Origin: Bacteroidia bacterium
GTDB taxonomy: Bacteria; Bacteroidota; Bacteroidia; B-17B0; Aurantibacillaceae
Assembly (NCBI GenBank): GCA_026003255.1
Contig: BPGX01000002.1
Coordinates: 248,001-312,000, forward strand
DNA: 64,000 nt
Direction: 5' to 3'
The notes under the pieces were generated by a model, which ran no database searches, had not been told where the DNA came from, and was given only the letters and a program-made list of their open reading frames with translations. The position numbers and the translations under genes are program-made. Shown one piece after another: positions 33,660-43,688 of the stretch (its first letter is position 1; the number at the start of each line of letters is the position of its first letter).

Positions 33660-33686
33660 CAAAGCCACTTAAATAAAGTGGCTTTG
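33660..33686. terminator. Bidirectional hairpin terminator
   Basis: CAAAGCCACTT and AAGTGGCTTTG pair perfectly over 11 bases around AAATA. T-rich sequence follows on the plus strand. It lies between two convergent genes and can end both transcripts. Confidence 0.8.
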
Positions 33687-33693
33687 AAGTTTT

Positions 33694-35565
33694 TTATACT
33701 ATTATAGTGTAGTTTGTTCCTTTACCTAAAACAGAATCATATAAAATCTTGGCATCTATTGAAGACGCTCTATTAAAAATATTATTGAGACCATAATTCT
33801 TTTTTACTGTATCAATATCAAATCCTTTACCTTCATCTGAAATCGAAATTGATACTTGTTCATCATGAGCAATTTGTATATTAATGTTTTTTGTATCACT
33901 GTGTTTAACTGAATTATTAATTATTTCTTGTGAAATTCTGTATAAATTAAGAATTTTATCTGGATTTAGCTCAATATCATCTCCATTGATTGAATAATTT
34001 ATTTTAATGTTTTTAGGAGATGCCAATTTTTCAGCAAACTCTTTAATTTTAATTCCTAACTCATACAATGTTCTTTGTTCACCGGAGGTAGCCCATATTG
34101 TATCTCGCATCAATGAAATAGCATACCTGATTTTATTGGCAATATCTAACAATCCTTCATTATTTTGTTTGGATTGCTGTGCTTCTGAATCTATCAACAT
34201 GGTAACAAGCGTTAATTCCGCACCTAAATTATCATGCAAATCTTTTGAAATTCTTTCTTTTTCATCTTGAATCTTCTTTAAGTAAAACAACTCTTTTCGT
34301 TTTTGCTTGTTGTTTTGATAAAGAACTATCACAAAAGTTAGCAATGTTAAAATAAAAATGGATGAAGAAAGCAATACTATCCAGAATTGTTGGTTATTAA
34401 TTCTATTCTCATAATTTAGTATGGCATTTTGCTGAGTAATAATTTTATTCTGAAAAAGAATATTTTTATACCTTGCGTCAAAGTGGGCTAAACTTTTTTG
34501 ATATTCTTGTGTTTTCAGAGTATCGTTTAATTTTTGATACTGTTCATAGTATTCAAGTGCTTCATTATAGTTTTTTTCTAATTTACATAGTTCATACATC
34601 TTAAGATAGCCAAATTTCTCATAAGCAAGGTTTTTACTTTTTTTAGAATACTTAATTCCTTGTAAGATGAATTTTTTTGCTTCATTATATTGATTTAATT
34701 TTTGATAACAGGTTCCTAAGTTGATTGTTGCTAAAGCAACAATATCAAGTTGTTCGGTTGTATCATTAATACTTAAAACCTTGTTAAAATAATTCATTGC
34801 TTGTGAGATATTGTTCAATTTTAAATGCAAAACTCCCATGTTTTGATATACAGAAGATAAATAATGATTGTTATTGATTTTTTTAGCAATATTTTCGATT
34901 GACAAAAACAATTTCAATGCGTGATCCAAACTATCTTGTTTCTGAAGAATTAATGCAATATTTCCCATAGCATTCAAATATCCATCCTGATTATTATACT
35001 TTAAACAGGTATCTGCACATATCTTATTTAATTTTTTGGCATATTCCAATTTACCTGTTTTTTCATAAATAGAAGCAATGTTGCTCAATGTTTTAGCATA
35101 TCCTTCCAAATACTTTTCTTTCAAAAACAAATCCAGTGCTAGCTCATGTTTTTTTAGTGCTTCTGAATAATTACCTTCTTCATAATACGCTAATGCTGAT
35201 TTTGAAATGCTTGCTGCGGCCTCTTTTAGTTTTCCATATTTTTTTCTGATATGATAAGATCTCTCTGCGTAATAAACACAACTATCGTATAAAGCATGAT
35301 AATAATAAGCGATGGATAAATCATTCATGCATGAAGCAATGAGCAAAGAATCTTTTGTTTTATAGGCCAATTGCAATCCCTGTTGACCATAAGATACTGC
35401 CAATTTAGGATTATTCGGGGCGTACAAAAAACAAATATCCATTAAAGTAGATATTTTTTCTTTTCCATTTAGAGCAGGTAATTTTTGAATTAGAACATTT
35501 ACATCTTGTGCAAAAAAATTAAAACAAAATAAAAGCGTGAAGATTAACAACAAACTTTTTTTCAT
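33694..35565 (-). CDS. TPR-containing sensor histidine kinase (HisKA_3/NarX-like)
   Basis: The 623-residue product has a signal peptide (MKKSLLLIFTLLFCFNFFAQ), about 7-8 periplasmic TPRs, and a membrane helix near 395-417 (FWIVLLSSSIFILTLLTFVI). A HisKA_3 dimerisation helix follows with the phospho-acceptor at about His444 (RISKDLHDNLGAE), then an ATPase domain with N-box NNSVKH and G-box SDEGKGFD. It should phosphorylate the response regulator encoded 30 bases upstream. The TPR-kinase layout is common in Bacteroidota. The signal is unknown. Confidence 0.9.
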   Translation of the reverse strand: MKKSLLLIFTLLFCFNFFAQDVNVLIQKLPALNGKEKISTLMDICFLYAPNNPKLAVSYGQQGLQLAYKTKDSLLIASCMNDLSIAYYYHALYDSCVYYAERSYHIRKKYGKLKEAAASISKSALAYYEEGNYSEALKKHELALDLFLKEKYLEGYAKTLSNIASIYEKTGKLEYAKKLNKICADTCLKYNNQDGYLNAMGNIALILQKQDSLDHALKLFLSIENIAKKINNNHYLSSVYQNMGVLHLKLNNISQAMNYFNKVLSINDTTEQLDIVALATINLGTCYQKLNQYNEAKKFILQGIKYSKKSKNLAYEKFGYLKMYELCKLEKNYNEALEYYEQYQKLNDTLKTQEYQKSLAHFDARYKNILFQNKIITQQNAILNYENRINNQQFWIVLLSSSIFILTLLTFVIVLYQNNKQKRKELFYLKKIQDEKERISKDLHDNLGAELTLVTMLIDSEAQQSKQNNEGLLDIANKIRYAISLMRDTIWATSGEQRTLYELGIKIKEFAEKLASPKNIKINYSINGDDIELNPDKILNLYRISQEIINNSVKHSDTKNINIQIAHDEQVSISISDEGKGFDIDTVKKNYGLNNIFNRASSIDAKILYDSVLGKGTNYTIIV

Positions 35566-35595
35566 AAAATTGTTTGCACAAGTGTAGCAAAAAAA

Positions 35596-36240
35596 TTACA
35601 ATATACCACCTTTTTTGGCTTTGTTAATCGCATCCACTTTACCATGTGCATTTAATTTTCTGTAAATGTTTTCAATGTGTTTCCGAACCGTTCCATAACT
35701 AATGCCGCAATTATCAGCCACCTGGTCATAAGTAAGTCCAGCGGCAATTTGCCTGATAATTTCAATTTCGCGACTTGTTAATTTATAATCTGAATTGTCG
35801 TTGATTTCATTTACAGAAGAATTTTTTATCAGGTTCAAGGCCTTGAGCGCAATTCCGGGACTCATAGCACTTCCGCCTTCAAGGGTTTCAAAAATATAAC
35901 GACTTATTTTTTCAATACTTTCATCTTTCAATAAATATCCTTTTGCTCCTGCACACACTGATTTAAATATGCTGTTCTCATCTGCGTGAACTGTACACAT
36001 TAAAATTTTAATATTCGGATTAATTGCCATTATTTTTTCAGTTGCCTCAATACCATTCATTTCGGGCATATCAATATCCATTAAGATAATATCTGGTTTT
36101 AGTCCTTGTTGAATAGCGCGTAAAATCTCTTTTCCTGAATTATAAACACCCAATATTTCAAAATCAGGATTCGATTGAATTTTCAACCTCAACGCTTCCT
36201 GAATGGTCTTAACATCATCAACAATTACAACCTTAATCAC
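35596..36240 (-). CDS. NarL/LuxR-family response regulator
   Basis: The 214-residue product has a receiver domain with acidic pair VDD (8-9), phospho-acceptor Asp55 (ILMDIDMPEMNG) and Lys in GYLLKDES. A LuxR-type helix-turn-helix follows at about 150-210 (LTSREIEIIRQIAAGLTYDQ). It lies between the kinase gene and the OmpA-family gene, so it probably controls local envelope genes. Confidence 0.92.
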   Translation of the reverse strand: MIKVVIVDDVKTIQEALRLKIQSNPDFEILGVYNSGKEILRAIQQGLKPDIILMDIDMPEMNGIEATEKIMAINPNIKILMCTVHADENSIFKSVCAGAKGYLLKDESIEKISRYIFETLEGGSAMSPGIALKALNLIKNSSVNEINDNSDYKLTSREIEIIRQIAAGLTYDQVADNCGISYGTVRKHIENIYRKLNAHGKVDAINKAKKGGIL

Positions 36241-36246
36241 GACGGT

Positions 36247-37794
36247 TTATTTTTTTAAGATAGTGAACTCTACTCTTCTGTTCAATGCTTTTCCTTCAAC
36301 GGTTTTGTTATCCGCTATGGGCTTAGTTTCTCCATAGCCATCATAAGTCAATCGTTTGGGGTCAATCTTTTTGGAAATTAAATAATTTACCACTGCTTCT
36401 GCTCTTTTTTTACTTAAGGTAAGATTATATTCATCTGACCCCACATCATCTGTATGTCCTGCAATAAAAATTTCCATTCTTGGATGAGTGGTTAGTAATT
36501 CTGCCAATTTATCTAATTCGAAAAACGATTCTGGTTTCAACTCTGCTTTATCTGTTTCAAAAAATATATTATTGATTCGAATGGTCTGTCCTTTTTCTAT
36601 CGGATTCAGATATAAATCTCTTACTATCTCTTTATATTCAAACAAAGTAGAATCAGTTAGGTTCAAATTTTCTGTGATGGAATAAAAATCCTCCGAATAG
36701 GCCTGAAAAGAATAATGTTTTCCAAAAGGTAGTAATATGGTGTATTCTCCATTTTCTACATTTGAAGTAGCAATTCCAATCTCTTCTCCAGTGCTTAAAT
36801 TTACATAATTTATTTTGACATTTCCGATGGGCTTATTGGTTTTTGCATTCAAAACTTTTCCTTTTACCAAAGTAACTGGCAAAGGTTTTTGTTTTTGTTT
36901 AGGTTTTATTCTTACTATATCAGCATTTTTACACATGTAAAAGTAATTTCCCGATGCAGGAATAGTAAAATACGCATCCCAACCTGGGCCATTTATTGGT
37001 TCCCCAAGATTCACGGGCTCTGACCACTTTTCCCACGAATCGTCTAATCGTTTAGACATATAAATATCATTGCTTCCATAACCACCGGGCCTGTCAGAAC
37101 TAAAATAAAGTGTTACATTATCTGCTGCTAAAAAGGGTGATATATCGTTATATTCTCCTGAAATGGGCTCTGGTAATTTTTTAGGCCTCGTCCATTTTCC
37201 GTTCTTTAGAAAAGATACATAAATATCATGCGTATCATCATTTTCATTCTCACTAAAACTCATGAGTAATATATTATTGGAAGCAGACAAATTATTGGTG
37301 ATTGTTTTACTTTTTTGCATTTTTTCATAATCAGGGACATACATTCTTTCCGGATTTCCCCATCCGTCTTTTTTCAAAACACATTTACTAAACCCTGTTC
37401 TTGAGTATGAAGGGTCTTCTTCAAAATCTTCAAAATATCCGGTAATAAATCTCGTGGTTCCATCCGAGGTTTGTGCAATTAACATATTGTAAAGTTTGGT
37501 ATTGAAGGGATATCCCAATTTTTTGGCTTTTGACCAAGTGCCATCTTCGTTTAATGTACAAAACCATATACTTTGTGCATCGGATTTTTTATTATACAAT
37601 GTATTTTCAGGATGTCCACATACAATAAAAAAAAGTTTTTTCCCATCTGGTGTTATATAGGGACTAATTTCCTCATACGTAGAATTCACATTACTGCCTA
37701 AATTCTCAATTTCATAAACTTCTGTTTCTTGACCGCATACCTTCAAAGAATAATAACTCAATATAAAAACGATTAAGACAATTGTTTTATTCAT
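36247..37794 (-). CDS. OmpA-family outer membrane protein with PD40/WD40-like repeats
   Basis: The 515-residue product has a signal peptide and PD40-type beta-propeller repeats (ISPYITPDGKKLFFIVCGHP, ISPFLAADNVTLYFSSDRPG). A carboxypeptidase-regulatory-like domain follows at about 310-375 (GKVLNAKTNKPIGNVKINYV), then a C-terminal OmpA domain with IAGHTDDVGSDEYNLTLSKK and NRRVEFTI. The order resembles PorE/PorE-like proteins that bind peptidoglycan, but the N-terminal TPR part is absent. It probably links the outer membrane to the wall. It ends 6 bases before the response regulator gene. Confidence 0.85.
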   Translation of the reverse strand: MNKTIVLIVFILSYYSLKVCGQETEVYEIENLGSNVNSTYEEISPYITPDGKKLFFIVCGHPENTLYNKKSDAQSIWFCTLNEDGTWSKAKKLGYPFNTKLYNMLIAQTSDGTTRFITGYFEDFEEDPSYSRTGFSKCVLKKDGWGNPERMYVPDYEKMQKSKTITNNLSASNNILLMSFSENENDDTHDIYVSFLKNGKWTRPKKLPEPISGEYNDISPFLAADNVTLYFSSDRPGGYGSNDIYMSKRLDDSWEKWSEPVNLGEPINGPGWDAYFTIPASGNYFYMCKNADIVRIKPKQKQKPLPVTLVKGKVLNAKTNKPIGNVKINYVNLSTGEEIGIATSNVENGEYTILLPFGKHYSFQAYSEDFYSITENLNLTDSTLFEYKEIVRDLYLNPIEKGQTIRINNIFFETDKAELKPESFFELDKLAELLTTHPRMEIFIAGHTDDVGSDEYNLTLSKKRAEAVVNYLISKKIDPKRLTYDGYGETKPIADNKTVEGKALNRRVEFTILKK

Positions 37795-37808
37795 AAAATC
37801 TTAATTTT

Positions 37809-38828
37809 TTAGTCCTTTGTTCTTTCTTGAACTACTTCTCCATAAACTGGTCTCACTTTCAATGGGAAGTACAAAGCATACGTCAACATAGCATACCAAT
37901 TTTTTAGGTTGATAATTCCTTTACCATCCACATTTCTCGCTCCCGGACGAACACCAAATTCAAACTTAAAATTAAACCCTTGATCTTTTGGATGTCGTTT
38001 GGCAAATCCCATTCTCCATCCAAAATGCGATTTTTTGGAATAATCTATGTTATAGGTTTTACCAGATGATGTAAAATCTTTGATTGAAACAACGGGCGCA
38101 AACAATAAGTCAATAAATATATCATAGTAAACGGAATTTTCTCTAAACCCATAACCATCTACATCTAACTGTAACTGACGAATGGTTCTGAATTGTATAC
38201 CTCCATATAAAGACAAGACGGTAGTAGCACCATACGCTTTTGAAAAATTTTTGTTATTAATTGAATCTTTGTATGTAAAGTCACTTCCATTTCCTTTAAA
38301 TCTCAATAAACTATCCGATAAATTTTTGTAGTATAATGAATTTGAATATGAAAAATAACCGGTTCTTAAAGCAATAACTCCATGATGTCTCGCAGAAACA
38401 CCGCCTCTGATATAGCGAGTAGTTGTAACCTGATATGTACCATAATATCCACTGTAATAAGAAGTACTTTGAGACAAAATAATCGGTACATTTCTCGTGT
38501 AATCAGAATGTTTAATAATAAATCCTATACCTCCTTCTGTATAAAAATAATTTTTTGTGTTTTTATCGGATGCTCTATATCCGTTTGTCCCAAAGCCAAA
38601 GCGACTGTCAAAGTGAAATAAAAATAACTTACCCATCATGTATTCTGCTCTCAATCCCCATCCAAAACTATAACCGTTCTGACCATTCAAATCAAGAAAT
38701 AACGGGTCTATTGAAACAGAAAGATTTTTAATATCATACGGATCATCTTTTAATACCTTCCATGTTACTGTTTGAGCAGACAGTTTGACCATCAATAAAA
38801 TTGAAACAAATAATGTTAGTTTTTTCAT
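37809..38828 (-). CDS. Outer-membrane beta-barrel protein
   Basis: The product has 339 residues from MKKLTLFVSILLMVKLSAQ. Repeated amphipathic strands include YSFGWGLRAEYMMGKLFLFH and NFKFEFGVRPGARNVDG. It looks like a 12-16-strand barrel with no named family. It lies in a run of minus-strand envelope genes (33694-40575), 14 bases upstream of the OmpA-family gene, and probably belongs to that operon. Confidence 0.7.
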   Translation of the reverse strand: MKKLTLFVSILLMVKLSAQTVTWKVLKDDPYDIKNLSVSIDPLFLDLNGQNGYSFGWGLRAEYMMGKLFLFHFDSRFGFGTNGYRASDKNTKNYFYTEGGIGFIIKHSDYTRNVPIILSQSTSYYSGYYGTYQVTTTRYIRGGVSARHHGVIALRTGYFSYSNSLYYKNLSDSLLRFKGNGSDFTYKDSINNKNFSKAYGATTVLSLYGGIQFRTIRQLQLDVDGYGFRENSVYYDIFIDLLFAPVVSIKDFTSSGKTYNIDYSKKSHFGWRMGFAKRHPKDQGFNFKFEFGVRPGARNVDGKGIINLKNWYAMLTYALYFPLKVRPVYGEVVQERTKD

Positions 38829-38843
38829 AGGCAATATTTTTAA

Positions 38844-39578
38844 TTAAAAGAATTTAGTTATTCCAATTCGCAACACAAAAGATGTAACTTTTGCAGTTGT
38901 TATGTTAGGATCATTTTTAGGTGTGTATGTAAAATTTTTAGAATAAAAACAAGGCATTACTGAAAGACCAAATTTTTGATAAAAATTATACGCAACCGTG
39001 CCTTCAAAATAAAATCCACTACCCTGAGTGATATATTTTTTAGCGGCGTATTTTTCATACCCCACTTTTGCTACAACAGCCATTTTTCCAATGGATTGAT
39101 AGTATATTAATCCTCCACCTAAATTAGTATATCCTCTCTGAGAAAATGGTCGAATCACAGAATCTAAATTTGATGTTGAAAACCCTAAATTAAAATTTAA
39201 ACCTATTCTCGGCTTATCATAATTTTTTCCAAACATGTATCCTATTCTTCCGGAAAAAAAACCACCTTCTGCTTTAGAAATTTTTATTTGATTATCATTT
39301 GCTTTATTGGTTGTGGTTGCACCATAATATGTGGCATTCATATCAATATTAAAATACCATTTTGCAATTCTGTCAATCATTAACAATGGCAGCCCCGCTC
39401 CATAAGAATAATTTCCTAATTTTGGATTGTTCGTGCTTACTTTAACAGAACCAAATTGTAGTCCGGGAAAATACTGACAGTTTAATCCATATTTTTGACC
39501 TTTTACTTCATTAATAATAAACATAGATACACAGAGTATGAAAAAGATCTTTTGATAACAAGAGTTATTTTTTTTCAT
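38844..39578 (-). CDS. Outer-membrane beta-barrel protein
   Basis: The 244-residue product has a signal peptide (KIFFILCVSMFIINEVKG, cleavage near QKYG) and Gly/aromatic-rich strands such as FSGRIGYMFGKNYDKPRIGL and SFVLRIGITKFF at the end, a typical barrel C-terminal strand. It has no named family. It is 15 bases from the next barrel gene and likely co-transcribed. Confidence 0.7.
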   Translation of the reverse strand: MKKNNSCYQKIFFILCVSMFIINEVKGQKYGLNCQYFPGLQFGSVKVSTNNPKLGNYSYGAGLPLLMIDRIAKWYFNIDMNATYYGATTTNKANDNQIKISKAEGGFFSGRIGYMFGKNYDKPRIGLNFNLGFSTSNLDSVIRPFSQRGYTNLGGGLIYYQSIGKMAVVAKVGYEKYAAKKYITQGSGFYFEGTVAYNFYQKFGLSVMPCFYSKNFTYTPKNDPNITTAKVTSFVLRIGITKFF

Positions 39579-39630
39579 ATTGATAATTTTGTGTTTATTG
39601 ATAATTCAATTAAATAAAATTTATTTTAGA

Positions 39631-40575
39631 TTAATTTTTATGTTCTACAATCAGTTCAATCATTTTATCAATATATGCTTTGATATTTGCAAGAGCCGCT
39701 TCTTTGTATTTACTATCATCAGCATTAATTACATAAAAACCTGCAGAATACCCTTCACCTTCATATTTATCAGTCATAGTAAAGTTATTAACATAATCCT
39801 TTGGTACAGCATAATAATTATCTACTTCCATATTAATACCACCTAAATACATATCTGGTCCAACCATATTCAAACTGATATTAGATATAAATAATTGTGG
39901 TGTGCTTTCCAATGATACACTGTAATTGGTTTGATTGAATAAATACTCCCGGCTTTTTCCAACTGTATAAGTCATAAATTCAAGTGTAATTTCAAGATGA
40001 GCAACCGCCGCATCAAGCGATTTTGCAATTTTACCTTCTTTCATATAATTCCCGGTACCAATAGGATCTTTGAAGTTAGGACGATTGAAAGCAGTAAATG
40101 TTATCCCATGTGTTGCACCGGTAATTTTTGCAATAACATCCAGAAAACCACTGAGTTTAAATTCCTTTTCCTTCGGATGAATCTCCTCTCCTAAGTCCTC
40201 AAATTTTTTATGTGAAGTGAATTGTTCATAAGGAATGATGTTATATCCAACACTTTGTAATTTTTTTACGAAATAATCATGTGCTTCATTTGCTATACTT
40301 TGATAAGTTTCTTTCTTAATTCCATTTAAAACAAAATATGCTTTGGAGGTCGCTTCATTCGGACCCTTTGACTTTGTAGAACTCCAATTTGATCTCGTAA
40401 TGAATGTAATTGAAACTTCCGGAATGCAAATATTTTTATTACTTGCAAGTCGTTTCAATTTGAATGTATTAAACATTTTCTTTGCTTCAATGTCTGGCTT
40501 AAAATCTTTAACTTTGGGTTGTGTAAATGAAAAAAAAGCACTTAAAATAAAAATGGACGTGTAAATTGTCTTCAT
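39631..40575 (-). CDS. Secreted hypothetical protein of the barrel cluster
   Basis: The 314-residue product has a signal peptide (MKTIYTSIFILSAFFSFTQ). The mature region combines helices (SIANEAHDYFVKKLQSVGYN) and strands (KLSGFLDVIAKITGATHGIT). The layout faintly resembles CsgG-like or periplasmic assembly proteins, but I cannot name it. It is first in the minus-strand run that includes two barrels, an OmpA-family protein and a two-component system. Confidence 0.65.
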   Translation of the reverse strand: MKTIYTSIFILSAFFSFTQPKVKDFKPDIEAKKMFNTFKLKRLASNKNICIPEVSITFITRSNWSSTKSKGPNEATSKAYFVLNGIKKETYQSIANEAHDYFVKKLQSVGYNIIPYEQFTSHKKFEDLGEEIHPKEKEFKLSGFLDVIAKITGATHGITFTAFNRPNFKDPIGTGNYMKEGKIAKSLDAAVAHLEITLEFMTYTVGKSREYLFNQTNYSVSLESTPQLFISNISLNMVGPDMYLGGINMEVDNYYAVPKDYVNNFTMTDKYEGEGYSAGFYVINADDSKYKEAALANIKAYIDKMIELIVEHKN

Positions 40576-40642
40576 GCCAAAAATTTTCGTACAAAGTTAC
40601 GGCTATCGGTGTCTCTATTTCAATACGCAGTTTTTCGTATTT

Positions 40643-42343
40643 TTAAAACTGAAAATAAATAAACGGCTTGCTTTCCGCACTCATCAACTGATACATTAGT
40701 AACACAATAATACAAGTTATTGGAACTAACAACCAAATAGGTAATAAATATATTTTCTGAAAAACTTTTTCTCTCCATTTTTCTGGCATCCAGTGTAAAA
40801 TATACATTAGTATCAATAGCAACAATACGTCTTTGTAATGCCAATTTATTTCACCAATGTATTTCCACTCCCAGCCATTAAAAAGTTTGTATATCATCTT
40901 GTTTGCACTTTCTAATGTTTGGCTCCTGAAAAATATCCTTGTGAATGAAATAAACAATAAAGTCAATATCATCAAAGACAACTTTACTATAATGCTATTC
41001 GTATTCCGAAATGGAGAAATTTTCTCCCACTGCTTATGAACCACAACAGCCAGTCCATTCAATCCGCCCCAAATTACAAACAACCAACTACTTCCGTGCC
41101 ACAATCCACCTAACAACATCGTTACCATAATATTTACATCTCTTTCAAATGCCCTCTTGACGGATGCATTGTATTTTGACCATATTATCAAAACCAAAAG
41201 TATCAAAACAATGAAAACAAACATCCACCAGCTACCATATAACAATGTAAGAAATAATGTAATAATCAACAACACAATATAAGATGCCCATGTAATACCT
41301 CTATTCCCACCCAACGGAATATATAAATATTCTTTCAACCACGATGATAAAGAAATATGCCAACGTTGCCAGAACTCAGATGGACTCTGTGCTTTGTAAG
41401 GATAATTAAAATTCTTTTTTAAACGATAACCAAATAATAATGCAATGCCAATAGCCATGTCCGTATACCCTGAAAAATCTGCATACACCTGATAAGAGTA
41501 ACCTATTATCGCTAAAAAATTTTCGTATGATGTAAAGTAATTTGGATTATCAAATATCTTATCAATCATTTGAATGGCTAAATAATCTGCAATAGTTTTT
41601 TTTGTAAAACCTTTCATTATCAACCACCACGCCTGCTTAAATTCTAAAATAGTCAATTGATACGGCATTCGTATCTGGTATAGAAAATCGTGCGCTTTTA
41701 CTATAGGACCTGCTACCAGATGCGGGAAAAAACAAACAAAGAACCCATAATCTATAATTGAATTTACTGGTTCTACTTTCCTTTGATAAATATCAATTAT
41801 ATATGACATCGTTTGAAAAAGAAAAAAAGAAATCCCCACTGGAAATATCAATTTATCTATATCAAAGTGCGTATTGAAACATGCATTCGTAAATATTGAA
41901 AAATAATTTACATACTGAAAATTAGTATGAAACAATTGATTAAAACTTTCTACAAAAAATTGCGAGTATTTGAAATAACTCAACAACAACAAACTATTAG
42001 CAATGCTTAATGTCAACCACCATTTTTTAGTGCTTGCATTTTGAGATTCATAAATTTTCTTTCCAATGAAGAAATCTGCTATGATTACATACCACAACAA
42101 AATAATAAACACTCCACTTGTTTTGTAATAAAAATAAAAACTTACTAACAGCAAATACAATACTTTCCATTTTACTTTCTCTCCCTGCAAATTGTAAACA
42201 AAAATATATCCTCCTAAAACAATTAGTAAAAATATCCAGAAAAACAATTGAGTGAAAAGTAGTGGTTCATTGAGATGAAACGAAAATGCTTCAATAATAT
42301 AATTCAAAAATTGTGAACGAATGTTTTCAAGCTTATCAACCAT
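40643..42343 (-). CDS. MBOAT-family O-acyltransferase (AlgI/DltB-like)
   Basis: The 566-residue product has about 12 membrane helices. Family motifs are FPVGISFFLFQTMSYIID, FFPHLVAGPIV, PSEFWQRWHISLSSWL and the catalytic-His segment LGGLWHGSSWLFVIWGG. It should pass acetyl groups across the inner membrane to a periplasmic SGNH transferase that modifies a polysaccharide. Two SGNH genes lie immediately upstream (ATG abuts the stop of the nearer one), so the three form an acyl-transfer unit. The target glycan is unknown. Confidence 0.9.
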   Translation of the reverse strand: MVDKLENIRSQFLNYIIEAFSFHLNEPLLFTQLFFWIFLLIVLGGYIFVYNLQGEKVKWKVLYLLLVSFYFYYKTSGVFIILLWYVIIADFFIGKKIYESQNASTKKWWLTLSIANSLLLLSYFKYSQFFVESFNQLFHTNFQYVNYFSIFTNACFNTHFDIDKLIFPVGISFFLFQTMSYIIDIYQRKVEPVNSIIDYGFFVCFFPHLVAGPIVKAHDFLYQIRMPYQLTILEFKQAWWLIMKGFTKKTIADYLAIQMIDKIFDNPNYFTSYENFLAIIGYSYQVYADFSGYTDMAIGIALLFGYRLKKNFNYPYKAQSPSEFWQRWHISLSSWLKEYLYIPLGGNRGITWASYIVLLIITLFLTLLYGSWWMFVFIVLILLVLIIWSKYNASVKRAFERDVNIMVTMLLGGLWHGSSWLFVIWGGLNGLAVVVHKQWEKISPFRNTNSIIVKLSLMILTLLFISFTRIFFRSQTLESANKMIYKLFNGWEWKYIGEINWHYKDVLLLLILMYILHWMPEKWREKVFQKIYLLPIWLLVPITCIIVLLMYQLMSAESKPFIYFQF

Positions 42344-43688
42344 CTATTCATGTTTTTTGATAATTCTTTCCAATATCGCTTGTACCATCATTTCTCCTAA
42401 AATAGTATATCCCTTTCTATTGAAGTGAATTTTATCTTTGGCTGCATAACCATTCTTATGCCATTTCAACATAGATTTTTGCCCTCCCATTACTGCATTC
42501 AAATCCCATACAGCTAATTGATATTTTTTCATTATTTCCCAGATTGCTTCATTGCCTTTTTGCGTGCGTGGATTGACATATCTTCGCTTGATATAATTAT
42601 CCGAAATAGTAGTTAGTAATATACTGCTTTCAGGATGTGTTCGCTTTAAAATACTAATTAAACTATCATAATGGCTTATGTATTCATTCTTTGAAAAATC
42701 TTTATTTCTCACATCATTCACTCCAAACGATAAAATAAATAAATCTACATTGATATTCCTTATCTGATGTAACAATAATCTGCATTTCAAAAAAGATTCA
42801 GAAGTTGCCCCATTTACACCAAACCCAGCATAATATAGCCCGGCACTATCATTTTCACAACTAATTCCATCTAAAATAAACTCTGATGAAATAGTATCTT
42901 TTTTATGAATATAAAAACCTATTGAATCCAGCTTTTGATGTAAAATAAATTCGGTATAACCATCCCTCTCAATAATTTTTGAAAACTTAAATCCCGGTTG
43001 AAGTTCAAAACTTTTATTCTTTCTGCAAAACACTTTAATTCTTGTAAAACCATCTAACTTTTTCCATTCATTTTTAATACTTAAAAAACAAGAAGTGTCG
43101 GTAACTGCCGAAATACCACACATTCCAATATACCATAAACTATCTACAATCTTTGTGCATTTATTTACTCTCCATTTTCCATCGCTATAAGTTCTAAAGT
43201 AATAAGGCGAATTTGTTTTTACTTGCTTCAATGGAAAAACAAAATAACCACCGCCACTTGTATGAAAAAAATCCTGAAACGTATTCATAATTGCCTCACT
43301 CCAAAAACCACCCTGTACATGCGACCCACCAAAATGTACTATGTAGAGATGCTTACGCTTTTTTTTTCTTCAATTCTTGTACCTTATTTAAAAACTTATA
43401 AAAATCACTACTATCTTTATCAAGATAAATTTTATTTTTTGAGATGTTTACAAAATCTGGATAACCCGTATTTTGAGCATTTATCCAAACATTAAACATA
43501 AAAATTATTATACCTGAAAAATGCCATCCTAATTTTTTTTGTTTGATAATAATAAAGCAATTCAAACAAACATTTAAATAATTGCTTTGTTTTCCTTCAG
43601 AAAATCCTTTACAAACTTTGAATCTTGCCAAATTTCTAAAAATTAAGTTTATTGTGTATTTCAGTATCCTACAAATTGTTTTCCACAT
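42344..43688 (-). pseudogene. SGNH/GDSL hydrolase split by a frameshift in an A9 tract
   Basis: The upstream part (ATG at 43688, stop after QELKKKKA) and the downstream part (MNTFQDFF onward) join if one A is removed from the A9 run (T9 on the plus strand, 43359-43367). This restores a KKKKRKHLYIVHFGGSHVQGGF stretch in which GGSH is the block I nucleophile region. The downstream part has FGVNDV (block III) and DKIHF (block V, Asp-His). The whole protein has about 448 residues with an N-terminal signal/anchor. The ATG overlaps the end of the first SGNH gene by 20 bases. The shift may be a real mutation, an on/off phase switch, transcript slippage or a sequencing error. Confidence 0.8.

Noticed and set aside
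43359..43367. Programmed ribosomal frameshift as the main explanation for the split SGNH gene
   Set aside because: No slippery heptamer with downstream pseudoknot is evident. A homopolymer indel or slippage fits better, so this is kept only as a remote option.
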